Shown piece by piece: positions 9,787 through 21,599 of a stretch of 64,000 nt of DNA. This DNA is from Aquilaria yunnanensis (Eukaryota; Streptophyta; Magnoliopsida; Malvales; Thymelaeaceae), in the NCBI GenBank assembly GCA_039654915.1, contig CM077599.1:80630001-80694000 (forward strand), given 5' to 3'. Both the position numbers and the translations under genes were made by a program. Position 1 is the stretch's first letter. Each line of letters starts with the position of its first letter. The notes beneath the pieces were generated by a model. That model was not told the DNA's origin. It did not search any database and worked only from the letters and a program-made list of their open reading frames with translations.

Positions 9787-12700
9787 ATTCTTCGTCCACA
9801 CATCTTTGCAGCGGATTTGCGTATCCCTGCCGGTATAACTCTTCGCCGATTAGGAAGAATCGACCGTAGCGCCTTCGCAGCTTTGCAGCGTCGCCGGGGT
9901 CTTCGGGTAACACGTTTTCTGCGAGGTATCTTTTTATTGGATCTTTCCATCCTTTTCCCGAGGTTGCTATGCTTAGCACTGAGATGCTCGGATGGTCTAG
10001 CACCTCGGTGTACGTCTTTGACTTCGCCAAGCAATCTGCCTCGGTGTTATTCCTCCGAGGTACGTTTTTTATCCATACGGTGTCGAACTCCTGAATGAGC
10101 TTTGATACCAGTTCGTGGTATTTTGCCAAGGTTGGGTCCTTTGCCCCATAGTCTCCTGCCGTCTGTCGGACCACTAGCTGGGAATCGCTGTGGGCCTTTA
10201 AATTTCTCACGCCAATTTTTCTGGCTAGGCGCAATCCCACTATGAGGGCTTCATACTCAGCCACATTGTTAGTGACGTTGAAGCTGAACTTGATGGCCTT
10301 CATTACCTCTAGGCCTTCGGGGCCTCTGATAATTACCCCAGCTCCCTGGTGTTCGGAACCCGAAGCTCCGTCAACATGCAAGGTCCATTCTAGCTCACCT
10401 TCGTTTGGATCTAGGTGGCCATCCTCAGTGGTGGGTACTTCGGCAATGAAGTCTGCCAGTGCCTGAGCTTTTATGGCCTTCCGAGGTTCATAAGTGATAT
10501 CGTGTTCACCAAGCTCTATACACCACTTGGAGAGCCTTCCAGAATGATCAACTTTTCTCATGACATCCCGTAGTGGTAGACTACTTCGGACGATGATAGG
10601 GTGAGCCTGAAAGTATGGTCGTAGCCTTCTCCATGCTAGCACCAAGGTGTATATTGCTTTTTGTAACAAAGGATACCTGACTTCGGCACCATGCAGGGAT
10701 TTGCTTGCATAATAGACCGGCCATTGCTTTGGCCCTTCTTCTTTCACAAGGACCGAGCTCACAGCTTTCTCTGTGACGGCGAGGTATAACACGAGGGGCT
10801 CTCCTTCGCGAGGTTGTCGCAGGGTAGGCAGGCTGGCCAAGTAGATTTTGAGTTCTTCCCAGGCCTTTTAGCAGTCTTCATTCCAAGGATGATCATTCCT
10901 TCCGAGGTTGTCCTCCTTTTTTGCTGCCTTGGTGAAGACTTTGAAGAATGGTCGACACCGATCTTCGTACCTGGAAATAAACCTGCTAAGGGAGGTTATC
11001 CTTCCGGTGAGTCTCTGCACATCTTCTATAGTGGTAGGAGTTCGAAACTCAAGCAAAGCCTTAATTTTTTCCGGGTTAGCATCGATGCTTCTTTCGGATA
11101 CCATGTACCCAAGGAATTTTCCCGAGGTCACCCCGAAGATGCATTTTTCGGGATTGAGACGGATCCCGAAGGCTCGGAGTTGGTGAAAGATTTCCTTTAG
11201 ATCCACGACGTGGCTGTCAGGCAGCTTGCTCTTGACTATCATGTCGTTGACATACACCATGTTTCTCCCCATTTGGTCCTTAAAGAACTTGTTCATCAAC
11301 CTTTGGTAGGTGGCTCCTGCATTTTTTAGCCCAAAGGGCATTTTGACGTAACAGTATGTTCCTCCTTCGGTGATGAAGGCGGTTTTTTCTTCATCTTCGG
11401 GGTCCATCCTTATTTGATGATACCCACTGAAGGCGTCTAGAAAACTTAGGAGCCCGTATTCGGCAGTCAAGTCTACCAATTGATCTATTGGTGGGAAAGG
11501 GTATGAGTCTTTCGGGCAAGCATCGTTCAAGTTTCTGAAGTCGATGCACATCCGGAGCTTGCTGCTGCCTTCTTTTGTGGCGATGACCACGTTGCTTAAC
11601 CATTCGGGGTACCTGACCTCCCTGATGACCTCAGCGTCTAGCACGCGCTGGACTTCGATTTTGACAAAGTTATTCCTATGGGCTGAGATGCCCCGTTTAT
11701 TTTGTCTGACAGGTTTTGCTCCCGGGCTTACTTTGAGGCTATGTTGTATTACGTTAGGGTTCACCCCTGGCATATCTTTCGGCGAGTAGGCAAACAGATC
11801 TTTATTTTTCAGGAGAAAAGATACAAGTTTTTCCTTGTTACCTTCGGCCAAGCTCTTCCCTATTCGGGTAGATTGACCTGGGACAAGTTCTACTGTTTCT
11901 GTTTCCGCTTTCGTGGGATCTTCTTCTTTGCCTTCCTCTGGTGCCTTTGCCTCCATTGTTTGTGCGAAGTTGTTTGCCGGAGCTTTCCGTGTCTTCACAA
12001 ACACCTTTCTTACTTCGCTTTGATCTATAAAGATCTCTGCATCTCCATCCTTGGTGGCGAAAGTGACAGTTAAGTATTTCACATCAGGGCGAACGTGCAG
12101 ATTTCCCTGTGTCTGTCTTCCAAGGATGGCATTGTACGATGAAGAGACGTCCATGACAATAAACCTCGCCATTGCGGAGGCGTATAATTCAGCAGTCCCT
12201 TCCACCGAAGTTCCTTTCATCATTAAGGGGAGATCGACCCATCCGAGGACGGGCAGCTCGGACGGTCCTACGCCGAAGGTAGGCGAGGTAACAGGCTTGA
12301 GGCCGTTGAAAGATATGCCCAAGTTCGGTAGTAAGTGCGAGAACAAGACGTCAGCGTTCGATCCATCGTCAAGCAGCACTCTTTTGATGTCCCAGTTCCC
12401 TATCCTCGCCATGATCAGCAGCGGATCGTCATGGGGAAAGATGACGGTGGATCCGTCCTTGCGGGCCAGTTTCTTCGCCGGACTCTGATATTCCATGACT
12501 GCTATCTCTCTGGCCTTCTTCTTTCTTTCCGAGGATAGGAGCCCCGTCGTGATTGTCTGAATTACACCGGCCGGTGGTGGAGGACGCATTTTCGGACTTC
12601 GGTTCCTCCGTCTATCAGAATCATAGTCCTCGTCCTCAGCCTTTTCTTCCTCATCTTTTCTTCCTTTCGGGGAAGGCATCCGCAGATATTGTCGAAGTTG

Positions 12701-13798
12701 GCCCAGTTTTATCAGCGACTCTATGTACTTCTTCAGTTGGAAGCAGTCTTCGGTGTCGTGGCCGTGGTCGCGGTGAAACTGGCAGAACTTCTTTATGTTT
12801 TTCTTGTTATCAGCGATCATGGCCCTTGGTCGCCGAATCTGCGTTCCTTGCCTTTCCATTGTCATGAGGATGTTTGTCCTTGTAGTGTTCAGGGGCGTGA
12901 AAATTGGGAGTTTCTTTCCCCTCATTCTCCGAGGTCGGCCTCCCTGTTCGGTTTGTTGCCGAGTTTGCTGGTTAGACCCCTCGGCGCGGGTGTGATCGGA
13001 CTTCGGCCCGCCTATTCTCAGCTCCTCGGTGGTCATGTGTTGTTCGGCCCTTCGGTAAAATTCGCCGAGGGTGTCTGGGGGGTCGTTAGAGAACTCGTAA
13101 AACAACTGTGAGTCTCTCCGAAGGCCCCGCGTCATGGCGAGGATGCGTATTTCGGGCCGAAAATCCGGGACGCTTAGAGCTTCCCTGTTGAACCTTTCGA
13201 CATAGTCGCGGATGGTTTCTCCATTTCTTTGCTCTATGTCGAACATCTGGACAGGCATCTTCGCCGTTGGCCGACTTCCAATGAATTACTGCGTGAAGGC
13301 CGTGAATAACTCTTGGAACTCCGTGATGGTTCCAGGAGGCAATGAATTATACCACGCCGTTGCTGGTCCCGTTAGGGTAACTTCGAAGCATTTGCACATG
13401 GTAGCGTCGTTGGCACCGTGCATTATCATGCTGCGTCTGTACTTGGTCAGATGGGCCTGTGGATCAGTGCGGCCATCATAAATCTCCAACCGAGGTACTC
13501 TGAAGTCGCCTGGCATGGCTGTTTCAACTACGGCCTGGATGAATGGGGACTCATCTTCACAGAAGGTTCCCGACAGTCTAGCCCAGACGGGTTTGCGGGC
13601 TACCTGTTTCTTCACCCTGTCTAGTCTTGCTAGTATCTTCTCCATAAGCACCGTGGCATTAGGCTCTTCTCCTGGGCAGGGAGATTGCCGGCGCCTCTTC
13701 GGGGCGTGAGTTCGGCGTCGGGGGGACAGAGACCTCGCCTCAGGTGACGAACTCCTTCGTTGTGACACTTTGGATCGTTTGGACCCTGTTTGCCCCAC
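9787..13798 (-). pseudogene. Tat gypsy gag-pol, two in-frame stops, RT active site lost
   Basis: A single frame runs through the region and is broken twice: by a TAA at 13286-13288 in gag (after FTAFTQ) and by a TAA at 10868-10870 after the RT. Gag residues typical of retrotransposon gag (RDYVERFNREAL) follow the first stop. Numbered from the Met at 13258, a zinc-knuckle-like C-x2-H...C motif is at 159-172, the protease LLDDGS at 295-300, and RT at about 530-760. The RT box is Y669-V-N671-D instead of YVDD, which removes a catalytic metal ligand (codon 11246-11248). In the piece starting at 10840, an RNase H is followed by a second RNase H with D157, E195, D219 and D269. The frame leaves gypsy sequence after LQRCVDEE. 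The gag start is unresolved (the frame is open above 13798). Dead copy. Confidence 0.88.
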
Positions 13799-14156
13799 AG
13801 GCTGTTTCCCGAGGGGTATGTCTTCGGTAGAAGACTCTTCACACGGATCTCCGCTTCCCGAACTGCGATGGGTTAATTTGGGGCTTTTCTCCCGAGGGCG
13901 TACTGGTGAGGGGAGCCTTTGGGCCTAAGTTTGTTGGGGCCACCTTCGGTATTTCTGCTGTGTCATCTCAGCTACAACAGACCATTGAAAGTCGCACAGA
14001 AAACTCATGGTGATGACAAGATGGCGGTCTTCCTCGGGTGCAGAAGTCCCTGGGAGTGTTTACTCAGCAGCCGGTTGGTTCTCAGGCGCGGACGGGGACC
14101 TAGGGAGTCCCTTGTCCTTAGAACTCCGAGTTTCAACGACGGCGACCTCAGAGCGG

Positions 14157-14175
14157 GTTCCCACAGACGGCGCCA
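14157..14175 (-). other. Primer binding site of the Tat gypsy element
   Basis: The minus strand reads TGGCGCCGTCTGTGGGAAC, two bases inside the inferred LTR end. TGGCGCCGT starts are usual for plant Ty3 elements of this group; only the first nine bases fit tRNA-Asp as I know it, so the primer tRNA is left open. Confidence 0.75.
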
Positions 14176-14177
14176 AA

Positions 14178-14960
14178 TGATGCCCGGCAGTATCTTCGTT
14201 GGATGACATAGTAACTGGTGGAGGGACTTCCTGAGGAGGAGACCGCCTGGAGGTCAGATTGCCCTGGGGAGCGTGCCTGTTTGTGCTTTCTCAAGGAGAG
14301 GAGTTTAGCCAGGGGGTCGTCCCCTTGCCCAGGTTTGTTTCCTGGTATTTATAGGAGTGTCCAGCCCGTTCAAATCGTGACACGTGTTCGGTCAGATCTC
14401 TCCTGGATTTCTGGGCGTAGGGGACAAGTAGCCGGTGGCAGGTTCCTTGAGCCTTGAACCGGGGCAGGTCGTGACGTGACTTGGATGGCGTCGGCGTGTC
14501 AGACCGCCGTTTGAGGTGGTCTGTAACGTGTCTGGGCGGTATGTCAGAGGCTCCTTAAATGCTCCTGCCGTACTTCCGAGGTCCCTTTCCGAGGTCGTCC
14601 TCTGGTACGGACAATGACTCTTCGGGAAACATGCTCACAGTTCGGGGGTTCCCAGATTCAGGGGGATCCGCCTTCGGGGAGATCATGTTCGGCCCGCCAT
14701 AGCTGGTGCCTCTTTTCCGAAGGCGATCTGTTTACTACCTCGGGGGGCTAGTAGTATCCTCAAATTTCCTGGCGTGCCGAGCTCGAGCTTTTCGGCTTTG
14801 CTCCCGAGGTGTGTGATCTCGCCTTTTCCCGGGTAGCGTCAGGTTTCCTGGCCATTCTTTCGGCAGGGAATTCGGCCAGGTAGAGGCGATAGCCCTTTGG
14901 CTATCACTCACCATCTCCTCTAGGCCGCCATCCTAATTGGGGCCGCCTTCTACGGCATCT
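14178..14960 (-). repeat. 5' LTR of the Tat gypsy element
   Basis: The left end is clear: TGATGCC directly after the PBS. The right end is inferred from an imperfect inverted GGCATCT at 14954-14960, giving about 783 bp. With only one LTR the right limit cannot be confirmed. It contains a good TATA box. Confidence 0.6.
14346..14353 (-). promoter_or_regulatory. TATA box in the gypsy LTR
   Basis: The minus strand reads CTATAAATACC, a canonical plant TATA box, about 170 bp before the LTR end. Transcription would run towards the gag start at lower coordinates. Confidence 0.6.
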
Positions 14961-15530
14961 TCCTCCAGGCTAGCCATTGAGGCAAATGGAAGATTTTGGT
15001 GGCTGGAACAACAGTCGCGTCTTGCCATTTCAAACGACGAGGAGCTTCTGAATGACGATGATAGAGATAGGGACAAGACGATTCAAGCGAGAAAGATTCG
15101 AACAAAGACGATAAATATGGGCACGAGATTGGGTGATGATAAACTGACCTAAATGAGGTGCTGGGTTCGATCGCAGATTTGGCTCTACAACTGAAGTGAG
15201 GAAGACGATGGCTCTTTTATGAAATTTACAAACTTAGGATAGATCTGCAAATAATTAAAAAGTTTGGAATAGTTTCTATCAGTTTTCCTTCTCTGGTTAT
15301 TTCAGTAAAAAATTACACATTTAGTCCCAACTTTCATCTAAATTATAATTATGGTACTAAAGGATTATATATGTTATTCAAGCTTGACAAGCTTACGGGC
15401 CGAGCTTGCGTTAGGCTTGCGCAATTCAAGCTTGAGCTTGGGTAGTGCCACACAGTAAAGGGGCGGAGCTCGAACCTAGTAGGCTCGGGCTCGGGCTCTC
15501 CCATTTTCACCTCTAGTTGAGTGTGGGGAG
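14961..15530. other. Spacer between gypsy LTR and LINE remnant
   Basis: An open frame at 14937-15152 (71 codons) matches no family I know and overlaps the LTR end. 15380-15505 is rich in AAGCTTG/CAAGCTT and CGGGCTCGGGCT repeats and can fold; such sequence is common in plant hAT-like MITEs, but I found no boundaries or TSD. Confidence 0.35.
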
Positions 15531-16725
15531 TCTAGATTATAAGAATATTTCCATGTCATTAAAGAGGCTGTGGAGGTTTAGATGTGAGGAGGGTGCTTTG
15601 TGGAAAAGGTTATGGTTATTCTTTACAAGAAGGAAAGGGGGTTGGGGAGGGATGTAAGTGAGAGGATAAAGGGTTAGGTTTGGGGAAGCATCATTGATTT
15701 AAGCGGTGATTGTGAAAAATTAGGAGTTGTTTTAAATGATGGAAAGTTGGTAGAGGATAGAGTGAGGCTTTGGTCGGATTTTTAGGTGGGAGAGGAGAGG
15801 TTGATGATGAAGTTTCAATGGTTATATTTAGGCTAGAATGTAAAAAAGAAAGTGTAGTTGCTCAAAGAGGAGTGTGGAGGGATGGTCGGTGGATTTGGGC
15901 TTGGGAGTGGAGAAGGACGTTGAGGGGTACGGAGGTAGCAGAATTAGAAGATTTGATAAAAATGCTTGAAAGTGTACAGGTTAACCCTAAAAAAAATGAT
16001 GAACCAATATGGATCAGATGGCATTTATACAGCAGCAAAGATGTGCAGCTACCTTGAAGCAAAAACAGAGGAATCCCAGGTGACAAGTGAAGCAACTCTT
16101 TGGAACAAAATGGATGCCAACGAAGATTGACATATTCACTTGGAAGGCAATATATTATCAACAGAGAAGTACAATCGGTTGATCACTTATGTCAGACTTG
16201 TAATGCTGAGGAAGAATCAACAGAGCACATTTTGTTTCGTTGTTGCTATTCATTTCGGGTGTGGGAAAAGGTGTATTTTTTATGGTAGAGGGATTGTCCT
16301 TTCAACACATGTTTCATTGACCTAGTGAGGGAAGGTCAGCACCAAATTAAAAACCTTGGGCGGAGAAAATGCTTGGAGGCGGTCGAGTTATGCATAACGT
16401 GGATTACTTAGCTAAAGAAGAACAATGTGATTTTTAAATGTAAATCTTTTGTGGTTAATGAAGCTTTTGATAAAGTTAAATTGTATTCCTATGTATGGAT
16501 TAAAGGCAGGTGTGAAAAGTTGAAATGTTCTTGGTATGAGTGGTGGCATGATCCGAAGGCTTCATGTATTTTTTTTTATGTAATCTTGCCCCTGTTTAGA
16601 TAAGAACTAAAGGTCCACAGAATAGTTTTGAAAAAATGGCTCCAGTACCCGACTAGAGCTTTGCTTGTAAGACTCTTCTTAAATTTAATAAATTACTATT
16701 TTTTCTGTTTAAAAAAAATTTCTGC
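15531..16725 (+). pseudogene. LINE 3' remnant with zf-RVT, frames broken
   Basis: A decayed C-terminal end of a plant LINE ORF2. Pieces in changing frames resemble this region: a tryptophan-rich WIWAWEWRRTL segment near 15890, then KIDIFTWKAI near 16120, and CxxC-like residues of zf-RVT near 16190-16260 (LCQTCNAEEESTEH). It ends near 16725 after an A-rich run. There are many stops and no RT domain. It belongs to a LINE family different from those at 690 and 25570, because the residues differ strongly. Confidence 0.6.
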
Positions 16726-17996
16726 AAGAGGACAATGTTTTCTGAGTAATTATTAGCTATATTTAATACACGTGTCAGTTATTTTTAGAACTTGAAAAGG
16801 GATTTGGATTGATAATTTAATTGAATATAATTTACTTTTGATAATTGGAAGAGATAGTTTATATTTGAGATTGTTTAAGATGAATTAGAAATAAGTTGAG
16901 ATTTTGGCTGGGCAGGGGAAATTGGAGAGCGCCAGTAAGGTTGCAAACGGAGAAGACGAAGACGCAATGATTTGAGAAAAAATGGGTGAAGTATGACATA
17001 GGTCCTTAGGGTATTAAGGTGGGTTTACTAAGATACTAAAGATTAAACTACAATTTGATCACTGTAAGTGAAAGTGTAAGTGTAAGTAGGAAGCATCAGC
17101 ATAGAATCGGGTTTATTAAAATATCAGTCCCTAGGGCTTTTAACAGTGGTTCAGCGAGTTGCTAGGCTCCAGAAATGGCCATTGAAGTCTCTATTAGACA
17201 ATTATTTTGGATTATTTCTTAAATTGGTTATATTTTTACATAACCTTATTGCATAATTATTTTTTTAAGAGTTGGAAAGTTGCTTTTATGAAGTAAGTTT
17301 CTACCACAATTTCTAAAATACAATTTGTTTAGATATTTTATGTATATTATTTTTCAAAGTGTTAAGTTTTCCAACTTAGTAATTTTTCAATAATTTCATT
17401 TAAAATTATTTTTTATTAAATTAGTTCTCAATCAAAATAAGAGTTTTCAAATACATGTTTTTACTCTAAAATTATTTTTCAGGTATTTTATTTATTTATT
17501 TACTTTTTTGAATTCTACCCTATAAATGTAACATATTGTGTTTGATTAATTAAGTTGGGATTAGATATGTTTTAATTGTAATATTTTTGCACTAAAATTT
17601 TATGATAATTGTAATGATCTAAATTTTTACATTGACACTCTTTTTATGGGTATTGGTTTTGTATCTGAAGTACTAGAAAATGTAGTTTTTGACCCTCTAC
17701 ATAGTGTGTTCTATTTCATTCTATTTCGGAGTGCATTGTTTTTTGGACTAGTCCTTCTAGGTGCTCAACCTATGATAATTCTTTATTAGTTTTGGACATA
17801 TTGCAATGGTTTAAGTGTAGTTACAGTGATCACCCCACCCAATTTGCTTCAAATTTCTTTCTGTCATTGTGCTTCGAAATGCTCCATTTTATTCAATTAT
17901 TTTTATTTGCAAATATTATTTGCACGGTTCTTAAAATTGCTATTGCATTAATTATTTTCAGACTCTTCAAGTATTTTTTGGCTGAGGTTTACGTTA
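16726..17996. other. AT-rich intergenic DNA
   Basis: No gene or element boundary is visible. Short ORFs such as 17792-18091 are leucine/phenylalanine-rich by base composition and run into the CACTA end. Confidence 0.4.
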
Positions 17997-17999
17997 TTA

Positions 18000-18466
18000 C
18001 ACTACTAAAAAAATCCCTTTTTCCCAATGGCTTAGCTGTTGGAAAATTCCAACACGATCAGCCATTAGAAAATAGGGAGAAGAATTTCTAACAGATTGGC
18101 CATTGAAAATTTTGAAAACCATATTTCCCAATGACTTGCCTGTTGGAAAATTTCAATGCATCGAGCTGTTGGAGATTTTAAATTTTCAATTTCCAACGCG
18201 AAGGCTGTTAGAAATTTCTAAAGCAAGGCCATTGGAAATTCTAGCGTTGGAAATTTCAAAATTTTAATTTCCAACGTGAAGGCCATTCGAAAATCTTGAA
18301 CCAATAAAATTTTACAATTTTAGAAAGTAATAATAGTAGAAATAATAATAATAATAATATATATATTTATATTAAATTGATATTTATATTCATATATATT
18401 TATATAATATATCATACTATATATTTACCAAAATAAAAATATATTAATATGTATTAAAATTATACA

Positions 18467-18505
<39 letters not shown>

Positions 18506-18782
18506 GTTTATACACATTATACTTATACATATATATGAACGTATTTTATTTTTATATGTATTATAATATATACCATATTTTCATTCTAAGTTTTTATTAA
18601 TTGCACTTAAATTAGAAAAAGAGCAGTCTATATTGAAATTTAAATAATATATATTAAGATATATAATGTATTATAAGATATATATCACACATGCACACAC
18701 ACACATATATAGTGTATAATATATAATGTATAATTTATAATATATGATGTACAATAATATATTTAATATATTTCATAAATAC

Positions 18783-18834
<52 letters not shown>

Positions 18835-20312
18835 TACATATATATCATATAACCCAGAACAAGTGTCTACTGGCCCAAAGGCCCAAAGTTTCCCAAACCC
18901 AACCAAACCCTAGCTATTTATATCCTAAAATTTCACATATTCACTCTAAACCCTTAATCCTCAACTATCACGTCTCTTCTTCTTACTCCATCCAGCACCA
19001 CTAAACCCTCATCCCTCTCGTATTATCTTCTCACCCTTTAGCCTTCACAGTTGTCGTGTTCCTCGACCTCACTAGTCCATTGTGCTTCTCCTTCTCGCCT
19101 ACCCTTTGGAGCCGTCTGCCATGCTTCTCTGATGTGAATAAATTAAGCATCCTCAAGCACATTGTAGGAGTTCTTGGGGCCATTGAAGCTAAGGAGCTCA
19201 AATTGGCACTTTTAAGCATCTTTTAGAGCTTCCATAACCAAGTTTAAGCAAAGAAGGCCTTGTACGTGTTCTTTACCATGCAAGTGACTTCATCCATCAA
19301 GTTCTAGCTTTTCCATGCAAGGAAAGCAACCTATGTCTTAAGGAAAGGCCGTGACACCAATGGAAGCATTAAAGTGCACATACAAGCCCTAATGGTGCAA
19401 TTTCAAGCTCAACATATCTATAACCATTTAAAATGAGCTATTTTAAGTCAAATGCCTTTCTTAAGTTATTTCCTAGCTATCTAGGTCAAGAGAAGGTAGC
19501 ATACTTGGAGGGAGGACAAATTCCCTAGTCTTTGTTTCATCATGCTCAAATGAAGCCTAAAAGGAATCTGACTTTTGTCAATTTATATCCATGGTGCCAA
19601 GGACATATCTTAAGCTTTATTCTAGCATTTTTTGATCATATATTATAGAAGGGAAACCAATCCAGCAACTTGTATATGTTCTACACACCTAAGTGTGTAG
19701 CTTAAAGCCTACACATGTACCATTGGAGACCCTTTTGGAGTCATCTCGTGCCATTTCTTTATTTTTGATTTTGGTTTAGATTTGTTCATATGTTTAATTT
19801 GGTGTTCAGATCTATTATGATTTTTTATTTTTATTTTTTATTTTTTACAAAAATGTAAAACATAATTTTAGTAAATAATTTTAATAATAATAATTTTAAT
19901 TTTTTGTACTAATGTAAAATATAATTTTGCTAAATATAAAATAATAAATATAAATTATTTAATAATGTATTTTTTTTAGTTTTCTAAAATAGTTTTCCAA
20001 TGGCTAGGCTATTGGAAACTTCCATTGGCCTAAGCCATTAGAAACTTCCATCGGCTTGAGTTGTTGGCAACTTTCAAACAGCCCTAGCCGTTGGAAAATT
20101 GTTCTACTTTTTAAGAAAATTTTTGGATGATTTGGCCATTAGCAATTTTCAATGGCCCATTTTCTAAGAAAACCATTGGGCCGTTCGAATTTTTTTCCCA
20201 ACGCATGATTTGCCAACATACTGATTTCCAATGGCTTCATGTTGGAAATTGTAATTTTTCGATGCAAGGCATTTGGAAAAAGCCTTTAGAAAATAGCCTT
20301 TTTTTAGTAGTG
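18000..20312. mobile_element. Non-autonomous CACTA (EnSpm) transposon 1
   Basis: It starts CACTACTAAAAAAA and ends with the perfect inverse TTTTTTTAGTAGTG, flanked by the 3-bp target duplication tta (17997-17999 and 20313-20315). The subterminal parts carry many copies of TTCCAAYGGC/GCCRTTGGAAA-like motifs in both orientations, as expected for transposase binding. At 2313 bp it has no transposase ORF. The interior holds (ATT)n at 18468-18505 and (AAT)n at 18783-18834 and AT-rich filler. Mobilisation would need an autonomous partner. Confidence 0.9.
18783..18834. repeat. (AAT)n microsatellite
   Basis: Perfect run of 17 AAT units inside CACTA element 1; a likely polymorphic marker. The poly-Asn ORF across it is an artefact. 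Confidence 0.9.
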
Positions 20313-20315
20313 TTA

Positions 20316-20740
20316 TTTTACAAAGATTAATTCTGCCTAATACATATATGTTTTGTATATTGTATTTCTGTTTTCAAAATCTGTCACATGTTGGGCATTC
20401 GTGCTCCCCCTGTTTTCACCCCCTCATATAAATAACAAATAGTTCGAGTTATCTAGTAGGAGTGACTATAAGGCTAGTTACGGTTCGAGACAGTTAGAAA
20501 TATTTTGTTAGTACTACTACTAGAAATTAATTTATATTTACAAAAGACTTTGGATTTCATTTCATTCTTGAGGACTATGATATTTTATGGATTATGTTCC
20601 GATTTCCAATATTGTAGTCACTCCGCCACTCATTATTAGAAATTGGGTTTTATAAGTTTGGAATTATATGGAATAGTATTTCCTTACATGCTTAGGGAAA
20701 TTTATTTTTGTGAATCTGCAGCGTGTCATTGTCTCAAGAC
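20316..20740. other. Gene-free spacer
   Basis: I see no gene, repeat boundary or regulatory site here. Confidence 0.3.
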
Positions 20741-21190
20741 TTTTAAGGTGGGTTTTGGGGCATGATAGTACACAACCTCATTTGCTATCAAAATGTTGTC
20801 TAAAATCTATTGACCCTTGATAAACGCTAACTAAGTTTCATTAATTATGGTTGGAAGAGTCAACTTCAGCTTTTCCACTAATACTTTGGTCACAATCTTA
20901 TATTGACAACCAATAAGGTTGATGGGCTGAATTTCCTAAAGCAAGATTGGATTATTTTTTTCTTTGGTACGAGAGTAAGAAATGAGGCATTGGTACCTTT
21001 CTCCAACTTTCCAGATCCTTAAAATGTTTAACGAACTTTACTATGTCTTGCTTTAAAACTTGCGAATGTCTCTTGATGAAGTTGAAATTGAATCCGTTCG
21101 GCCTCGACGCTTTGGACTTGTTCCTGAGTTTCCTTTTATGAAATGGGAAACTCCTAAACATCCTTTAATTCAAAGTTGAGTTTCCTAGAC
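20741..21190 (-). pseudogene. LINE reverse transcriptase fragment
   Basis: On the minus strand the frame from 21161 reads KASRPNGFNFNFIKRH and then QDIVKFVKHF, the N-terminal RT region of plant L1-type LINEs (relatives have SPGPDGFNF). Further down, at about 20900, decayed PISL-like residues follow. Only RT motifs 0-2 remain, so this is a short internal fragment. Confidence 0.65.
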
Positions 21191-21273
21191 TTGTTGTTAA
21201 TGAACTCGGGCCTGAATAGCATATGTTTTTGAAAGTGAGATCTCAAGTAGTTGAAAACTTCAGACTTAGAATT

Positions 21274-21599
21274 AATTCATTTTAGCTTAAGTCTACTTAA
21301 TTCAAAATGACTTAGTTTTATCCTTTACATTTTTTTTACTTGGAACTAATTTTATTTAAAAGCCAATATTTATGTAGGTGTACTAATGTATTGAAAATAT
21401 AATTTTTATTAATTTTTCTTTTTTTAATACCTAAAACTAGATAAATTCATAAAAATTTAATAACATCATGAAAATTTAATTTCAAATGAATTATGAAATT
21501 TACATAATATTGGATTTCAAATAAAATTGGTTCCAAGAAAAATTGATGAGAAATAATAATAAATTATTTTAAATTAATTTCACTTAAGTTAAATGAATT
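21274..21599. repeat. AT-rich MITE-like repeat, copy 3
   Basis: About 326 bp with imperfect inverted ends (AATTCATTTTAGCTTAAG on the left, the complement near 21575-21599). It is homologous to 9259-9618 and 28546-28891 but not part of the A/B duplication, so the family has moved independently. It lies directly upstream of the LINE fragment. Confidence 0.5.

Larger units (their letters stand above)
9787..14960 (-). mobile_element. Truncated Ty3/gypsy retrotransposon, Tat lineage
   Basis: Minus-orientation element with 5' LTR (14178-14960), PBS, gag, protease, RT, RNase H and a second archaeal-type RNase H. The integrase, the 3' LTR and any TSD are missing, because the element is cut just after the second RNase H. 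The extra RNase H between RH and the integrase position is the mark of the Tat/Ogre/Retand group. The DNA is much more GC-rich than its surroundings. Confidence 0.88.

Noticed and set aside
11544..13111. Several plus-strand ORFs over the gypsy element
   Set aside because: Antisense shadows of the GC-rich gypsy pol frame; no domains.
14937..15152. 71-codon ORF that could be a small gene
   Set aside because: Starts inside the inferred LTR end, no homology recognised, no promoter or splice structure.
18744..19004. ORF with a poly-asparagine run
   Set aside because: Translation of an (AAT)n microsatellite in a CACTA element.
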